DNA from: Rhyzopertha dominica
Lineage: Eukaryota > Arthropoda > Insecta > Coleoptera > Bostrichidae
Length of the DNA stretch: 64,000 bases
Direction of reading: 5' to 3'
Assembly (NCBI GenBank): GCA_025024175.1
Contig: QCXZ01000041.1
Location: 48,479,786-48,543,785, forward strand
Each line of letters begins with the position of its first letter. Position 1 is the stretch's first letter. Made by a program: the position numbers and the translations under genes. Below are positions 34,110 to 45,569 of the stretch, piece by piece. The notes beneath the pieces are model-generated. The model ran no database searches. It was not told the origin of the DNA and worked only from the letters and a program-made list of their open reading frames with translations.

Positions 34110-34560
34110 AAATTAAACCCAATCTACCAGGAACGTTTTCAATATACTATCCACCGCCCCCGAAACCTGAATCATTCCCAGTTTTCGACGGCATAATCCA
34201 ATTCCACGTANGTGCGCATTTCGTCCGATTCCGAACACGTTTTCAAGTGCGTATGCTCCGAGTTAATTCATTAACAAACAAGTGTCCACATGTTCACGAG
34301 TATATTGCATTCCCTAAGCGGCCGTAATCGACTGTTAAGCTGCCCCCGGAGATGGGGTAACTACCCCCGAAAAGCCGTCCTGATATTAAATGCAGTCATC
34401 GGCTGTAGCCGGCGAAAGTGTGACTTTATGCTGGTGCATTTTTGTTTTGCGGATGCATTTTTATGTAAAATTCCGGACGGGAAAAGACGTGTCGCCATAA
34501 AACTGCTTGTAAACTCTGTTGGCTTGCACGGGGGAATCACATGACTAATTCAGTCTTGGA
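34110..34560. promoter_or_regulatory. GC-rich non-repeat island with Hox/Cad-type sites
   Basis: CpG-rich block with GTTAATTCATTAAC at 34262-34275 and GACTTTATG (34423-34431) and GCCATAAAAC (34493-34502), TTTAT-type cores favoured by posterior Hox and Caudal proteins. No coding or transposon ends. Function inferred. Confidence 0.32.
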
Positions 34561-34759
34561 CTGTGCATCCGCGGAACGTTCGTAAAAGTATAGTGATGAC
34601 ATGTGCTTGTGGTAGGTGTAAGTACCTAGACGGGTCCACAAGAGGTGAACCAGCGAAGTGTTCGATGAAACAACTGCGGAATACTTGATAAGGATTCGAC
34701 AATCTCAAGCAAAGGAATAGTAAATGATAATATTGGCTCTATAAGAAAATATGCATAAG

Positions 34760-34905
34760 ATATAACAATGATATTTGTTGAAAATAGCGGTCGCACAATT
34801 GATTAATCTGCAAAAGTTTCGGGGGATTTCGACCTAATGCTATCTTAAATCAAGTGTACTCTTTGTTCTTTTGCCAAGCCTTCGTCAGGGCTTTTCTGTA
34901 AGTTT
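34760..34905 (-). repeat. PLE3 pLTR-like relic
   Basis: Shares GTCGCACAAT and GTGTACTCTTT with 26190-26430. Read on the minus strand it contains CTGACGAAGGCTTGGC: the CUGANGA box is present but stem II and the GAAA side appear deleted, so the hammerhead is broken here. Confidence 0.5.
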
Positions 34906-35005
34906 ATTTATCAACCAATTAAATTATACAAAATGTGTCTAGCTACTTGCAGGTGCATGCCAATTTGTCAGACTACAGGTAACTTCCTTTAGAAAGTAGT
35001 ATCCT

Positions 35006-35090
35006 TTAAGGCAGCTAGATGGCTCTGTCATCATGTCAGTGTAATGCTGACAGATGGCATTGTCATCTAAATTATTACTTATATTTGAGA
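35006..35090. repeat. interspersed repeat, copy 2 (pairs with 33738-33820)
   Basis: See 33738-33820. It overlaps a 69-codon minus-strand frame (34939-35148) that has no recognised motif. Confidence 0.6.
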
Positions 35091-35532
35091 TTAATTGTTC
35101 AAGAGAGCTGTATACCTCATGAACTCTTGAATCTTCCATAAATAACAACTATACCCTATCAGATAATATTTTGTCGGATAGATCGCTGTCTCTTGAAAAC
35201 ACTGACAAAACTGACAAAACACTGACGTTTCGATTATACCTGTAATCTTTGTCAAAGACGAAGAACCTCAAAATTTGCCTGACACAAGTTCAAACAAAAT
35301 TTTGAAAGTAAATAAACAAATCAGCAAGGATGCGAGACGTCATAGAAACAACGTGCCAACCTGATAAAAAGGAACCTAATGATGAAAAAGAAACTACCTA
35401 CCTACTAGATATACACGAACTACTTGATAAAAGATAACTACAAAATAGCCTTCCAAATGTTACCTAACTCATAATTTCCACAATCCCTATTAATATTATT
35501 AGTATTCCTACAAATTTCTATAGCTTCTTTTA

Positions 35533-36806
35533 TTAGACGTTTGTGATAATATTTTTCTCTATGTAAAATGTTCGTTTTATCAAAATCACCATGTGTTTAG
35601 TCAAATATGAGTGTTGAACTACGGAAGATTTATCTATCTGTTGCAACCTAGTAACACGTATGTGTTCTTTCAAAAGCGTACCTACTTTTCTTTTAGTTTG
35701 ACCTATGTAACACTTTCCGCAAGAACAAGTAATTTTATAAACACCTTCACTCTCTAAATGTACTTTATCTTTAGTAGAACTTAAAATTTTATCTAAATTA
35801 TTATATGTACTATCAACAACTAAAATATCGTGTTTTCTAAGCATCCTCTTTAATTTTTCCGAAAGGCCTTGTACATAAGGCAAACTCAACTTCAATTTGC
35901 TTTGTCGTGGCTGAGAATTTACTTGATTTGGATGAGCACTTTTATTAAAAACTGACCAAATATTCTTACTACTATAACCATTTCTCACTAGCGCTGATTT
36001 AAGATGATATATTTCTTTTTGTACAGAACTTTCACCTGATATCCTTTGTGCTCTAACAAATAACGTCCTAATAAGACTATTCTTTTGAGAAGGAGGCTGG
36101 TGAGATGTGGCATGTAAATATCTGTCTGTGTGTGTTGGTTTTCTGTAAACCTTGTGTCCTAACTGTCCAGTGTTTGTTCTGTAAATTTGGACAACCAAGA
36201 AAGGTAAACTACCATTGCTTTCTAATTCCATAGTAAATTTTGTGTCGGGATTTTGACTGTTCAAATGATTTAGAAACCTACCCAGCTCTTCTATACCGTG
36301 GGGCCAAATAACAAAAGTGTCATCTACATACCTATACCAACATTTTGGTTTAAGCTGAAAACTGTTTATCGCTACATGTTCAAAATTTTCCATAAACAAA
36401 TTGGCTACTACAGGACTTAGAGGTGAACCCATTGCACAACCTGATTTTTGTTCATAAAAGTTATCGTTCCATAAGAAATAAGTAGATTTTAAACAATGTT
36501 CGGATAATCTGGCTGTCGTGTCACCTAAGGGATCGCTATTAAGCTTGGATTTGATGATATCTATCGTTTCAGGAATGGGTACTCTCGTAAATAAAGAAAC
36601 CACGTCAAAACTAACCAAAATATCACCTTCTGAAATACTTAAACCTTTTATAATATCAATAAAGTCTGAAGAATTTTTGATGAAACTACTGGTATTTCCT
36701 ATATAAGGTTTTAAATAGTTGGCACAAAATTTTGCCAATCTGTAACAAGGACTGCCAATTGTATTGACTATGGGTCTTAACGGGACATTGGTTTTGTGGA
36801 TTTTGG
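35533..36806 (-). pseudogene. PLE1 reverse transcriptase and GIY-YIG endonuclease, 5'-truncated, longest copy
   Basis: The frame runs from KIHKTNVPLRPIVNTIGSP (RT start; no upstream ORF part) through DILVSFDVVSLFTRVPIPET, GCAMGSPLSPVVANLFMENF and the catalytic CWYRYVDDTFVIW, then RKPTHTDRYLHATSH in the thumb/linker and the GIY-YIG domain EGVYKITCSCGKCYIGQTKR with KEHIR. One frameshift near 35580 (MVILIK in place of MIDFDK) removes the C-terminal end that the right arm keeps. Catalytic residues are intact. Penelope RTs prime on chromosomal ends or nicks; activity of this copy is unlikely because the N-terminus is missing. Confidence 0.88.
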
Positions 36807-37560
36807 ATGTCCAAATTTACAGAACAAACACTGGACAGTTAGGACACAAGGTTTACAGAATACCAACACACACAGACAGATATTTACATGCCACATCTCA
36901 CCACTCTCCCTCTCAAAAGAATAGTCTTATTAGGACGTTATTTGTGAGAGCACAAAGGATATCAGATGAAAGTTCTGTACAAAAAGAAATATATCATCTT
37001 AAATCAGCGCTAGTGAGAAATGGTTATAGTAGTAAGAATATTTGGTCAGTTTTTAATAAAAGTGCTCATCCAAATCAAGTAAATTCTCAGCCACGACAAA
37101 GCAAATTTAAGTTGAGTTTGCCTTATGTGCAAGGCCTTTTGGAAAAATTAAAGAGGATGCTTAGAAAACACGATAATTTAGTTGTTGATAGTACATATAA
37201 TAATTTAGATAAATTAAGTTCTACTAAAGATAAAGTACATTTAGAGAGTGAAGGTGTTTACAAAATTACTTGTTCTTGCGGAAAGTGTTACATAGGTCAA
37301 ACTAAAAGAAAAGTAGGTACGCGTTTGAAAGAACACATACGTGCTACTAGGTTGCAACAGATAGATAAAATCTTCCGTAGCTGAGCACTCATATTTGACT
37401 AAACACATGATTGATTTTGATAAAACAAACATTTTACATAGAGAAAAATATTATCACAAACGTCTAATAAAAGAAGCTATAGAAATTTGTAGAAATACTA
37501 ATAATTTTAATAGGGATTGTGGAAATTATGAGTTAGGTGACATTTGGAAGGCTATTTTGT
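36807..37560 (+). pseudogene. PLE1 right arm: RT 3' end plus complete GIY-YIG domain
   Basis: Starts inside RT at DVQIYRTNTGQLGHKVYR, after the YVDD box, and continues through the linker to the endonuclease GVYKITCSCGKCYIGQTKRK...RLKEHIRATR. A frameshift lies near 37375; beyond it HSYLTKHMIDFDKTNIL...EAIEICRNTNNFNRDCG and ELGDIWKAIL with a stop at about 37560 give the native C-terminus, including the glutamate expected in the GIY-YIG active site. It is nearly identical to the inverted left arm. Confidence 0.85.
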
Positions 37561-37869
37561 AGTTATCTTTTATCAAGTAGTTCGTGTATTGTAGGTAGGT
37601 AGTTCCTTTTTCATCGTTAGGTTCCTTTTTTATCAGGTTGGCACGTTGTTTCTATGACGTCTCGAATCCTTGGTGATTTGTTTATTCACGTTCAAAATTT
37701 TGTTTGAACTTGTGTCAGGCAAATTTTGAGGTTATTCGTCTTTGACAAGGATTACAGGTGTAATCGGAACGTCAGACTATTAACTTTTTGTCAGTGTTTT
37801 CAAGAAACAGCGATCTATCCGACAAAATATTATCTTATTTACCTTCGTAAACTATACCCTATCATTTCT

Positions 37870-38960
37870 CCATGAATCAGTCCATTATTCGTTTCAATTT
37901 GCTTTTTTAAATTTCAATGACATGGATAAAGTGGACCAATAAGCTGGTTATAGGACTTATAGAAAACTACAGAAATAGTACGTATGGGATTCAAAAAATC
38001 ACAACTATAAATGCCACCATATCTTCCTCTTTCTTGTAGGCTCTACCTTATCCAGTATCCGTGTTTTTTTTGGAGGTTTTCTTTGTAGATAATAAAAGAT
38101 ATGCCGCCGCTGCTAATCTCTTTATCTTCCATGATGTCGCAACTTATCTCGCAGAGGAAAATTTCAGTTGTACTTTCACAAACTAAGCAGGTACAGCGAC
38201 ATTTGTCAGTTAAATATAGTTCCTTTGATGGAAGCTGAAAGTTTGCGAAACAGTCAACAGTGGGGAACAGAAAGCAACAAAAAGTTTCTTGGTGGAAACA
38301 GGGCTTTAGTTCGGCTAAAGAGCATGGATACACAGTTTTACAGCTACCGCCTGATTACTGTATAATATTTAATCAAATGAAATGATTTGGTACGAAGTTA
38401 AGTCATTTAAGAAGGTAAAATACTGCACCAAAATTTAGTGATAGCACCATGCAAACTATCCACGAAGAAGCTGCGAAAATAACAGCACATAGTCGATATA
38501 ACTGTGTGCATCATGTTTTAAAAGAATGAAGACAGTGACTTCTTCAAAAATAAATAGTATAAGCTTTGTTAGTTATTATTTCATTTTGTGTTTATTTATT
38601 ACTTATATTTCAATGTAACGGTGGCAGGCAAATAGTTTTACAGCGATCTTATGGTTAAGTGTCGTAAACATTATGGAAAGTTAAATAGAATATTAAGTTG
38701 TAATCGCAGAATATCTCTCATCGCACAATAACTTTCGATTTATACAATAAAAATTTGGTCCCTCTTTATGCGAAAATTAACCTATTTTAGCAAGAATTTT
38801 GCAAAAAAATTCGAAATTTTAGTTGAGACGACTAAACTATACGTCACAGTACTTGGAAGTTTTTGTATTAATAATAATCTTTGAGGATGCTCTTTATTCC
38901 TGTCAAAACAGTAACAAATCCTCCGAACATAACTATGACATCGGCAAAAATAAACAAACA
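37870..38960. other. AT-rich stretch, nothing recognised
   Basis: A 96-codon minus-strand frame at 38043-38333 is cysteine-bearing but matches nothing I know. No transposon ends. Confidence 0.35.
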
Positions 38961-39460
38961 GACAGCATACAGCAGCAATGCGCCCCGCACACAACTATGA
39001 ACACATTTTGGTCATGTAACACTGATAATGCGGCCATAACATCCAATCAGAAAGGATTTATGGCAGGCCAGCCTTGTAAATTCAGCGGCGGGTGGTCCGC
39101 AAATCCAATTTCGCCAACATACTAGATTAAGCCGATTGATATTTGGGGCCATTCTCAAGATATATACGTACAATGCAGCACTAAATGTTCCGTACAACGC
39201 GGACGGGATAAATTAAACTAAACAAAATGTGTTGTAATAATTGAATTGGACCGGGACGGTCGATGCCCGTTTTTCTTTCGGGCGGAGCCGCAAAAGCGCT
39301 ATGTTTCTGTATCATTATCGCCCCTCTGTCCTGGGGTAAACAACCCTCGTGTAAGAAATCCCGAAGAAGCATTTATTTTCCTGTTAGGTCTTCATTTAAC
39401 GCTCTCGGCTCCATTGTGGGGAGAATACCAGCTCTTTTTTACGGGGGATAGGTAAAATGG
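38960..39460. promoter_or_regulatory. GC-enriched non-repeat island (candidate cis-regulatory DNA)
   Basis: CpG-containing block bounded by AT-rich DNA, with several short overlapping frames on both strands and no protein similarity or repeat hallmark. Confidence 0.27.
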
Positions 39461-40240
39461 TCTTTAGCGAAACTCTTTATCTAAATAAGATAAAGCAATT
39501 GCTTGTTTAACAGAATGTCGTAATAACGTTGAAAGAACCGAAATTAGTTAAACAGCTCTGTAAATTTATTATTAAATTTTGTGGAACGATAAACAGTTTC
39601 TGCAAACGCTATATCCCCTCATAATGGTGTTGATAAGGTTTTATGGATTTTGGGGTAGTGTCCAATGGTTGAATGACTAGGTTGTATTAAAGGAAAAATT
39701 AAGTCTTCTAAAAGATCTTAGAATCACTGGATAATAATTAGTACGCACAAAGTCTGAGAAACCTATTTTTTACCCTTCCCATGCGGCATACATAGACTTG
39801 ATAAAATGGCGACCACATAATGCAATAATATTTCTGAATACTACGTACATAATATATATAAAGAACTCATATACAACTGACATTAAAATAACTTAAGTTC
39901 CTCACGCAAAAAACTGGCATCTTAAGGTATATATTAACAACAGTTTATAATAGTTGCTGAAACGTAACATTGGATTAGAATTGAACACTCAAATCTATAA
40001 TTGCAGACTCTTTCCAACAATTAACAATTAAGTTAATAATTAAGTACAGTTGGATTTCTTATTATAAAAAATGTGAAAACCCTACTTTTAGCAACATTCT
40101 TGCAGAGCGGATTCTGGACAAAATAATTTAAGTAATCAGCGAACTGTGTTCAAAAATATCGCATTTGTTATTCATGAAACAATTAAACAGAAAAGGGTGT
40201 AGATGACCGCCCTGAAAAACACTAACTATTACATTTTGTA
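39460..40240. other. AT-rich stretch, nothing recognised
   Basis: TTAACAATTAAGTTAATAATTAAG at 40020-40043 is a cluster of TTAAT cores. No coding or repeats. Confidence 0.3.
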
Positions 40241-40249
40241 TTCTTCCAA

Positions 40250-40490
40250 TTAAGTAACTGGCCAGCAATAGGTTGAATTCTCCAACCACAACCAATGCCT
40301 CTAGCTACTTATAAAACTACATGTAAGACACGATCGAATGCTTTAGAGAAATTAGTATAAAAACTATCAACTAATAAATGTTGTAAAGCGATTAGAAACT
40401 CTTGTCTTGCCTTTAAAACAATGTTGCTGATTTGCTAACACACGTAAGACTGGAATGACAGGAAGTAATTATTAGAATTTCCATAATTAA
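40250..40490 (-). pseudogene. LINE reverse transcriptase fragment
   Basis: The minus strand encodes VDSFYTNFSKAFDRVLHVVL, matching the RT block VDVIYTDFSKAFDRVNH of jockey/CR1-like LINEs with the first catalytic aspartate region (D changed to N). The preceding QDKSF part fits the QHGFxxGxST segment poorly. No PQG or FADD blocks follow, so only this piece survives. Confidence 0.55.
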
Positions 40491-41800
40491 TTAATTTAAG
40501 CTTTCACAAATCAGTTGCAGAACCAAGTGGCGACTAAATTGCACTTAATCCATACACGATTTTAAGGTAAAATTGAAAGCTTGTATCGAAGGGGAGAGAC
40601 AATTAAATTTACATAAAAAACGCCGAAAAGAAAAAGCAAAGAAATACAAAGAAAGGAAAAATGGTAATAGTAAATGAACGTGAGTTTTACAGTAAAAGTC
40701 TTAAAAAGCGCAATCTCAATTACCTGTCATCCCCTGACTTAGTTAGTTCTTAGAGGATAAATCCACCGATAAACTAAAAGTAACAAAATAGTACCTATTG
40801 ACAAACAAAAACAAAACTAACTGAGAGAATTACAGACCAAAAATCATTCCTCCAATAATATCTACAGAATACGAGCAAGCACTAAAAAAATTGATGTCAA
40901 TTATCAATCCAACTCTTAACAATTTGCATACTTGCAGCAATATCTCAGCATATGACCGTGCCGTATGCGGACTAGTGTGAATATTTCTTACCTAAACTAG
41001 AAAAAATATGAACGTTGGCCCATTTAAACAAAAGTTGCATACTTTTCAGAGTTATCTACTATATTGTTCAGATATTTGGATAAAAATGCGTGGCGCCTAC
41101 TAGATATTCAAATAAAATGTCGGGTTGCTTTTAACTGGAATGGGTTTTCTCGTAGTAGATACAAAGACAAAATGTAAATACTACAGTGTTACGCATTTTT
41201 AAGCCCTGTCAGAGAAAAATTGTTCTTTGCATAGACTGTCGATATCTGCTGTAAGTACTATAAACTGTCGTTTTTTGATCAACAGTAGGTAAGTGATATG
41301 CACTGATGACATCATCAGATGCAAAAATATGTCACACTTGGCATCTTTTTGTATTATCAAGCGAGATATTCAACGGAACTAACTAAGAAAAATTCACATG
41401 TGTATATGTCGCCGTATTAACATGATATTTAAAAAATTCAGATATACCACTGTCAACAACTTTAATGAGTTCACGTGATGTTGCAAATATGTCTGTAAAA
41501 AAATTACCTTGTCTTAGTAAAAACAAGAACTCATGGTATGCAAATACCAGACAATCTACAGTGCTGAAACAATTTTTCTGATAAGCATAGAAATGCATAA
41601 CACTTGTATTAACAGTTTTTTTCTATGTTCGTGACTAGAAGAGATATTCCTGTCAAATGAAACACGAAAACTCCTTGAGTTTTTTTTTTAATAGATAGCC
41701 TCTAGTTTACTAGATATTTGCAAGGGCGTTAAACACTGCTGTCAAAAGTGATTTAAGTATTCAGCACGAAATGTCCACGTTAAACACGTGAAGCAATGAA
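40490..41800. other. AT-rich stretch, nothing recognised
   Basis: Short A-rich runs near 40610-40670. No coding similarity, inverted ends or RNA gene seen. Confidence 0.35.
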
Positions 41801-41805
41801 TTTGT

Positions 41806-42167
41806 TAAAAGATTGGCCACATCATCAAATTCGAGGAGGCACAAATGCTGTCAAGAGATGTCAAGGGAAGCGAGATTCTGGCCGAGACTGTGCAAGGAAG
41901 CCAACGAAATCCAGAAGAATCCACACAATTATAACCGAGACCGAGACATCGAACTACCCGGAATTTGGAAACCGGTCATGGGTAACAACGCCCACGCAGC
42001 GGTGAACCGGACGAGTATAAATACCGGAGCGGACTAGGACACTTCAATTTCAGGGCTACTTCTGAGGAAGACGCCGACATGAGTGTCGAAACGTCAAGAT
42101 CAAATAAGCAATGTGGGAAGCAACCCGGAAAACAACATGNCATCGGTAACAACCACGAAAGCCTTCA
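41806..42167 (+). pseudogene. PLE2 3' end: GIY-YIG C-terminus plus pLTR
   Basis: Strongly 5'-truncated copy. It starts where the full copy reads GHIIKFEEAQMLSREARFWP (here with an 8-bp duplication of GATGTCAAG type), continues through NPHNYNRDRDIELPGIWKPV, and ends with the pLTR: a TATAAATA box at 42016-42023, a hammerhead-like core and the terminal GAAAGCCTTCA. It is directly followed by the LINE RT fragment at 42175. No clear target duplication found. Confidence 0.8.
42062..42095 (+). ncRNA. hammerhead-like ribozyme core of PLE2
   Basis: CTGAGGA, stem II GACGC/GTGTC (one pair weakened to a C-G/G-T type change relative to the other copies) and GAAACGTC. Same layout as 60567-60600. Confidence 0.5.
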
Positions 42168-42174
42168 AACCAAA

Positions 42175-42453
42175 ATAGTTTCTTGTCAGCAGGCATTTTC
42201 TTTGCCTTACCATGTAACTTCCGACGTACATCAAGGATCAAATTTAGGACCTCTCTGCGTTTTCTTATTTACGTTAATGATTGTTCTAATATTATTATCT
42301 CATTCAATCATGTATTTTTTGCTGACGATCTTAAAATAATTCATAATATTAGAACTCTGACTGAAATTTTACGCTATGTAGGTATTTTAATTTATTTTTG
42401 TTTAATGTGGACTGTTTATCTAGTTGTGAACAATATTATTATTACTACTATTA
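42175..42453 (+). pseudogene. LINE reverse transcriptase fragment
   Basis: Read across two frames it shows QGSNLGPL...FLIYVNDCSNII and NHVFFADDLKIIHNI: the PQGSxLGPLLF and FADDxK blocks of RT, with both metal-binding aspartates present. An ATTATTATTACTACTATTAT stretch at 42433-42452 may be the 3' tail, implying a large internal deletion. Confidence 0.65.
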
Positions 42454-42479
42454 TGAAGGCAAGTTCTTCAATTTTGAGG

Positions 42480-43010
42480 ACCGTCATTTTCGACCAGGCT
42501 TTGAAACCAAACTCGTTCGACAAATTGCGGACAACTTCCCTACATGTTCTCGTCAAATTTCATTAACCCCTCGATGATTACGTGCGGCACAAAACATTCT
42601 GTTTTCAATCGTGTCGAATTTATTTATGAGCCATTTGCGCCTCATTCCCTGGCGAAGAACTGAAGGGGTTGAGAGGCCAAGTAAACGGGCTACAGGCAAT
42701 CAACGGTACTGTCGACCATAAATCGTGCTAATGGCCCTCTGGTATTTCATAAGTCAGCTACAGTTCTGTGTCCACCACGCGGACCCTTATCCATCCGTTG
42801 CGGTCAAATTATCCCTTGATATGCGTGAAATAAAAAGGGGAGTGGGGTTGGGTTACTTATTGCCCATCGGGACCGAGGAGATCATCGATTTATATGATTC
42901 GCGGTAATGAGGGGGTAATGTTAATTTTGGACGTTCGAATTTGGGGAAATGCAGACGCAATCCCGAGGGTGAAATACCCCAATTCGCAAGTTACAGCGAT
43001 AAAGGGACAC
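42480..43010. promoter_or_regulatory. GC-rich non-repeat island (candidate cis-regulatory DNA)
   Basis: CpG-containing block with GATGATTACG (42574-42583), TTTATTTATGAGCC (42618-42631) and CATAAATCGTGCTAATGG (42718-42735), Hox/Caudal and TAAT type cores. No coding or transposon features. Confidence 0.3.
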
Positions 43011-43039
43011 AACAANTATTTTACAGCATTAGAACAAAG

Positions 43040-43330
43040 AATGTACAATATGGCTCAAAAATTAATTGTCCTTGTCAATTTTAGTGATTTCAATTCGAAT
43101 GACAAAGATTAAATCATTCAAATTTCATTTCATCTGTCTCTGTTTTCGTTAGGCTTTTCCAATGGGCTTCTTAAACGCCCATTGGGTAATCGGCAATACG
43201 ACATACGTCGTGGTTCAAAAAAGTAACCACTAGATGACTCTTTATCAATTTTCACAAAATGGCCAACAAAATGAGGCGTAAGAAAATGAAGTATTAAGTA
43301 TGAAAGCTTTAAGTTACTATTATGCATGCC
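43040..43330. repeat. repeat related to the interior of 17546-18217
   Basis: Shares CCATTGGGTAATCGGCAAT, ACATACGTCGT, CCACTAGATGAC and GCGTAAGAAAATGA with the other copy in the same order and orientation. Diverged; termini not seen. Confidence 0.55.
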
Positions 43331-43984
43331 ATGGTTTTTGTACTTAAAATCTTGTCCAGGCACAGATGCCTTAAAAGTAATTAAATATTCTTATCAGGTT
43401 TGATTTAATTAAGAGATAACTCTAAAATTATTAGAAGCATGTCAACGCAATAAACCATCAGCGATCAAAAATACATCAATACTACGTCAGATGCTTAGAT
43501 GTTAATTCATCCTCGGAAATCACAACAATTTAGTGATATAATGGGTTCTACGTATACGCTAGGAATGACATATTTAAATATTCAGGCAGACGTCAGAGCA
43601 TGTGATAGTTTTTCTTCTAAAGGAGCCAGTGTTTCTGCAATATGCTCTGCTGTGAACAGCAATCAAGAAAAATTGACATTAATCAAGATCTAATGGTACA
43701 ATTCCTTCTCCTTCTTTCAGTTATGCCAGTCATAGCAACTGGGTCTGCTTTCAAGTCAAAGGTTGATTTAATTTGTCGATCAGAAATATCACCATTTCCG
43801 AAACAGGGCCAATGAGAGTCGTATGCGCTATAATACTATACTAATACTCCAAAGAAATTACTTTTGAAAAGAAAGTAAAGGAGACGCATACGAATGCTCT
43901 TTGACAAAATTCCTAGAAAAGTATGAGAAAATGGGATCGTGTTTAAGATGCAAATATTGCCATCGGTGTTTATTACACGGCTGT

Positions 43985-44013
43985 TGATTGATTTGATTGA
44001 TTGATTGATTGAT
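43985..44013. repeat. TGAT/GATT microsatellite
   Basis: About seven GATT units with one interruption. Such tails occur at the 3' ends of some LINEs, but no LINE coding precedes it. Confidence 0.8.
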
Positions 44014-44389
44014 TAAACCAGCGTACGGTCAGCATTTCTGCCACTCCCGGATATACCGCCGGACCTGCTCTCTACGCTGGATTGGAGGGGTACATGCTGA
44101 TTGCAGTAGTGCGACTGCCTAGTGCATTTTAAGGGAATATAAGGACTGAATGGGAAGGTTATATAGGTACCATTAATTTTTTTTTAAGTTTTCTTGGTGC
44201 TGTTGACATCATTGGTCCATTTCAGAGTCGCTTGATTAATTTCTTGTACCTTGTGATTTCCGTTATAGCCATTAATTTTAATTTTTCCCTGATTTCTGAA
44301 TTATCCTCTCTATATTTGTTTCTCGTGTAAAGCACGAAGGAACTATATCAGTCTGACTTCAACAATCAATTGGAGTTTTCCAAGCGGGC

Positions 44390-44530
44390 CCTACGCTAAC
44401 TTTATGACAGAAATGATTTTTTGGGTTGTTTTTTACGGATGAAGCTACATTTTATAAGAATGCTTTTGTGTGAAGGCACAACTGCCATTATCACGCCTAT
44501 GGACCATCAACAACATCTAAGGCATCAACA
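44390..44530 (+). pseudogene. DD41D-group mariner transposase fragment
   Basis: The frame reads FFTDEATFYKNAFV, stop, RHNCHYHAYGPSTT, aligning with SDEATFYLNDNVNRHNCRYW of the transposase at 12950-13895 (first catalytic D). Only this block remains and it abuts the minus-strand LINE fragment that follows. Confidence 0.65.
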
Positions 44531-44831
44531 TAGGCTGAGGTTTTGAAATTTTACAAGATTCAGTATCAAACCTACGAAGATGGAAAATAAACCTAACACA
44601 TTTGTTTTGAATATGTTTAATTCTGGCACGACTTATAACATCTAAACATGGAACGAAAACTACTAAACCATAAATAACTTTAGAGAGAACTAGAGATTCA
44701 CACGTTAGTAGCGGATACAAACAGCTTGATATGAGAAGAAAGGAAATTTGACGCTGCAATTGATGGAGCGAGAAACAGTATGGTGGTCGATAAAAAAACG
44801 AGTTATTCATGTTTGAATTTATAAGTATCAT
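44530..44831 (-). pseudogene. LINE C-terminal fragment
   Basis: The minus strand encodes LVLSKVIYGLVVFVPCLDVI followed by SRARIKHIQNKCVRFIF and LRRFD. This is the post-RT domain of jockey-type LINEs (LILSxxxYGxxVYxPCL...RIQxxQNxCxRFI). Confidence 0.65.
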
Positions 44832-44910
44832 CCATGAATTTTATGAAACTCCAGAACACCTGTATTTGTATAAAAGCTGAGAGAAATAGCTTATTTCTTT
44901 CGTAAGCGAA

Positions 44911-45165
44911 CTACGTAAATGGCATCCTTCTTAGCGCTTTCGTTTCAGAGATTTTCAAAAGGGCGCCACTCCAAACGTTTAATTTTGAATAAAATGTTAA
45001 ATAACTCAGAAAACATTGACGAGCTAATATTGCCAATATCAAGATTGCTAAAGAAACTGAAAAGAGATTATGGTATTTAGGAAAAACTGGAATTTTACCA
45101 TAACCCCAAAAGAAGCTTGCTACATAATCTACTGCGTCATCGTAGCCGCCCAGAGAAAGGCACAA
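44911..45165 (-). other. 84-codon open frame of unknown nature
   Basis: Minus-strand frame with a hydrophobic centre (SVSLAILILAILARQCF) and LTFYSKLNVWSGALLKISET. It reads more like protein than most AT-rich frames here and may be a transposon remnant, but I do not recognise the family. Confidence 0.25.
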
Positions 45166-45169
45166 ATTT

Positions 45170-45560
45170 CTCTATATCCGCTTTAAAACAAGGGTGTATT
45201 GAACTAGAACAGCTCGGCATTGCGTGCGGGGCGGAATGTTAAGTGAATTAAGATGGCGCTGGAGCTATTTAGGGCGAGGGATTTTATACCCATTCAGCTT
45301 TCGAAATTAACTGACTAGCTCGGGAATTTCCAATAAAGAATACCGTAACCTCAGGTACCATGGAAAATTAGTAATAAGCGCTCGCCCCCCTTGCGGAGTT
45401 AGCTACGCCGGATATTGATTTACGTTGTTTTCGAAGAGTGGCGTGTTTTTGCGCCGCTTCCGACATTCGTATGTGTGTGAAGGCAAAAGCGTGGAACTTC
45501 GGATTGGACGAGCAATTGTGCTATTTGTAACTTTGATGAAGTCGGTGAAACAAATTTTGA
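45170..45560. promoter_or_regulatory. GC-enriched non-repeat island (candidate cis-regulatory DNA)
   Basis: CpG-bearing block with GTTAAGTGAATTAAG (45239-45253) and GAAATTAACTGAC (45303-45315) homeodomain-like cores and AAGATGGCGCTGG near 45251. No coding or repeat hallmark. Confidence 0.28.
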
Positions 45561-45569
45561 ATAAATTGG

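Larger units (their letters stand above)
35162..37849. mobile_element. PLE1 Penelope-like element, head-to-head double copy with 15-bp target duplication
   Basis: Two copies in opposite orientation meet at about 36806/36807: the left one reads on the minus strand from the RT start to the pLTR, and the right one on the plus strand from the middle of RT to the pLTR. The outer pLTRs mirror each other (GATAATATTTTGTCGG at 35162; the reverse complement near 37820-37834). AACTATACCCTATCA lies exactly on both sides (35147-35161 and 37850-37864), so the pair inserted as one unit. The shared inverted arm is about 1 kb and nearly identical. This arrangement is typical of Penelope-like elements. Confidence 0.88.

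Noticed and set aside
36764..37384. Treating the right PLE1 arm as a separate gene with its own start at 36764
   Set aside because: The first residues come from antisense sequence of the left arm; the element part begins only at about 36807.
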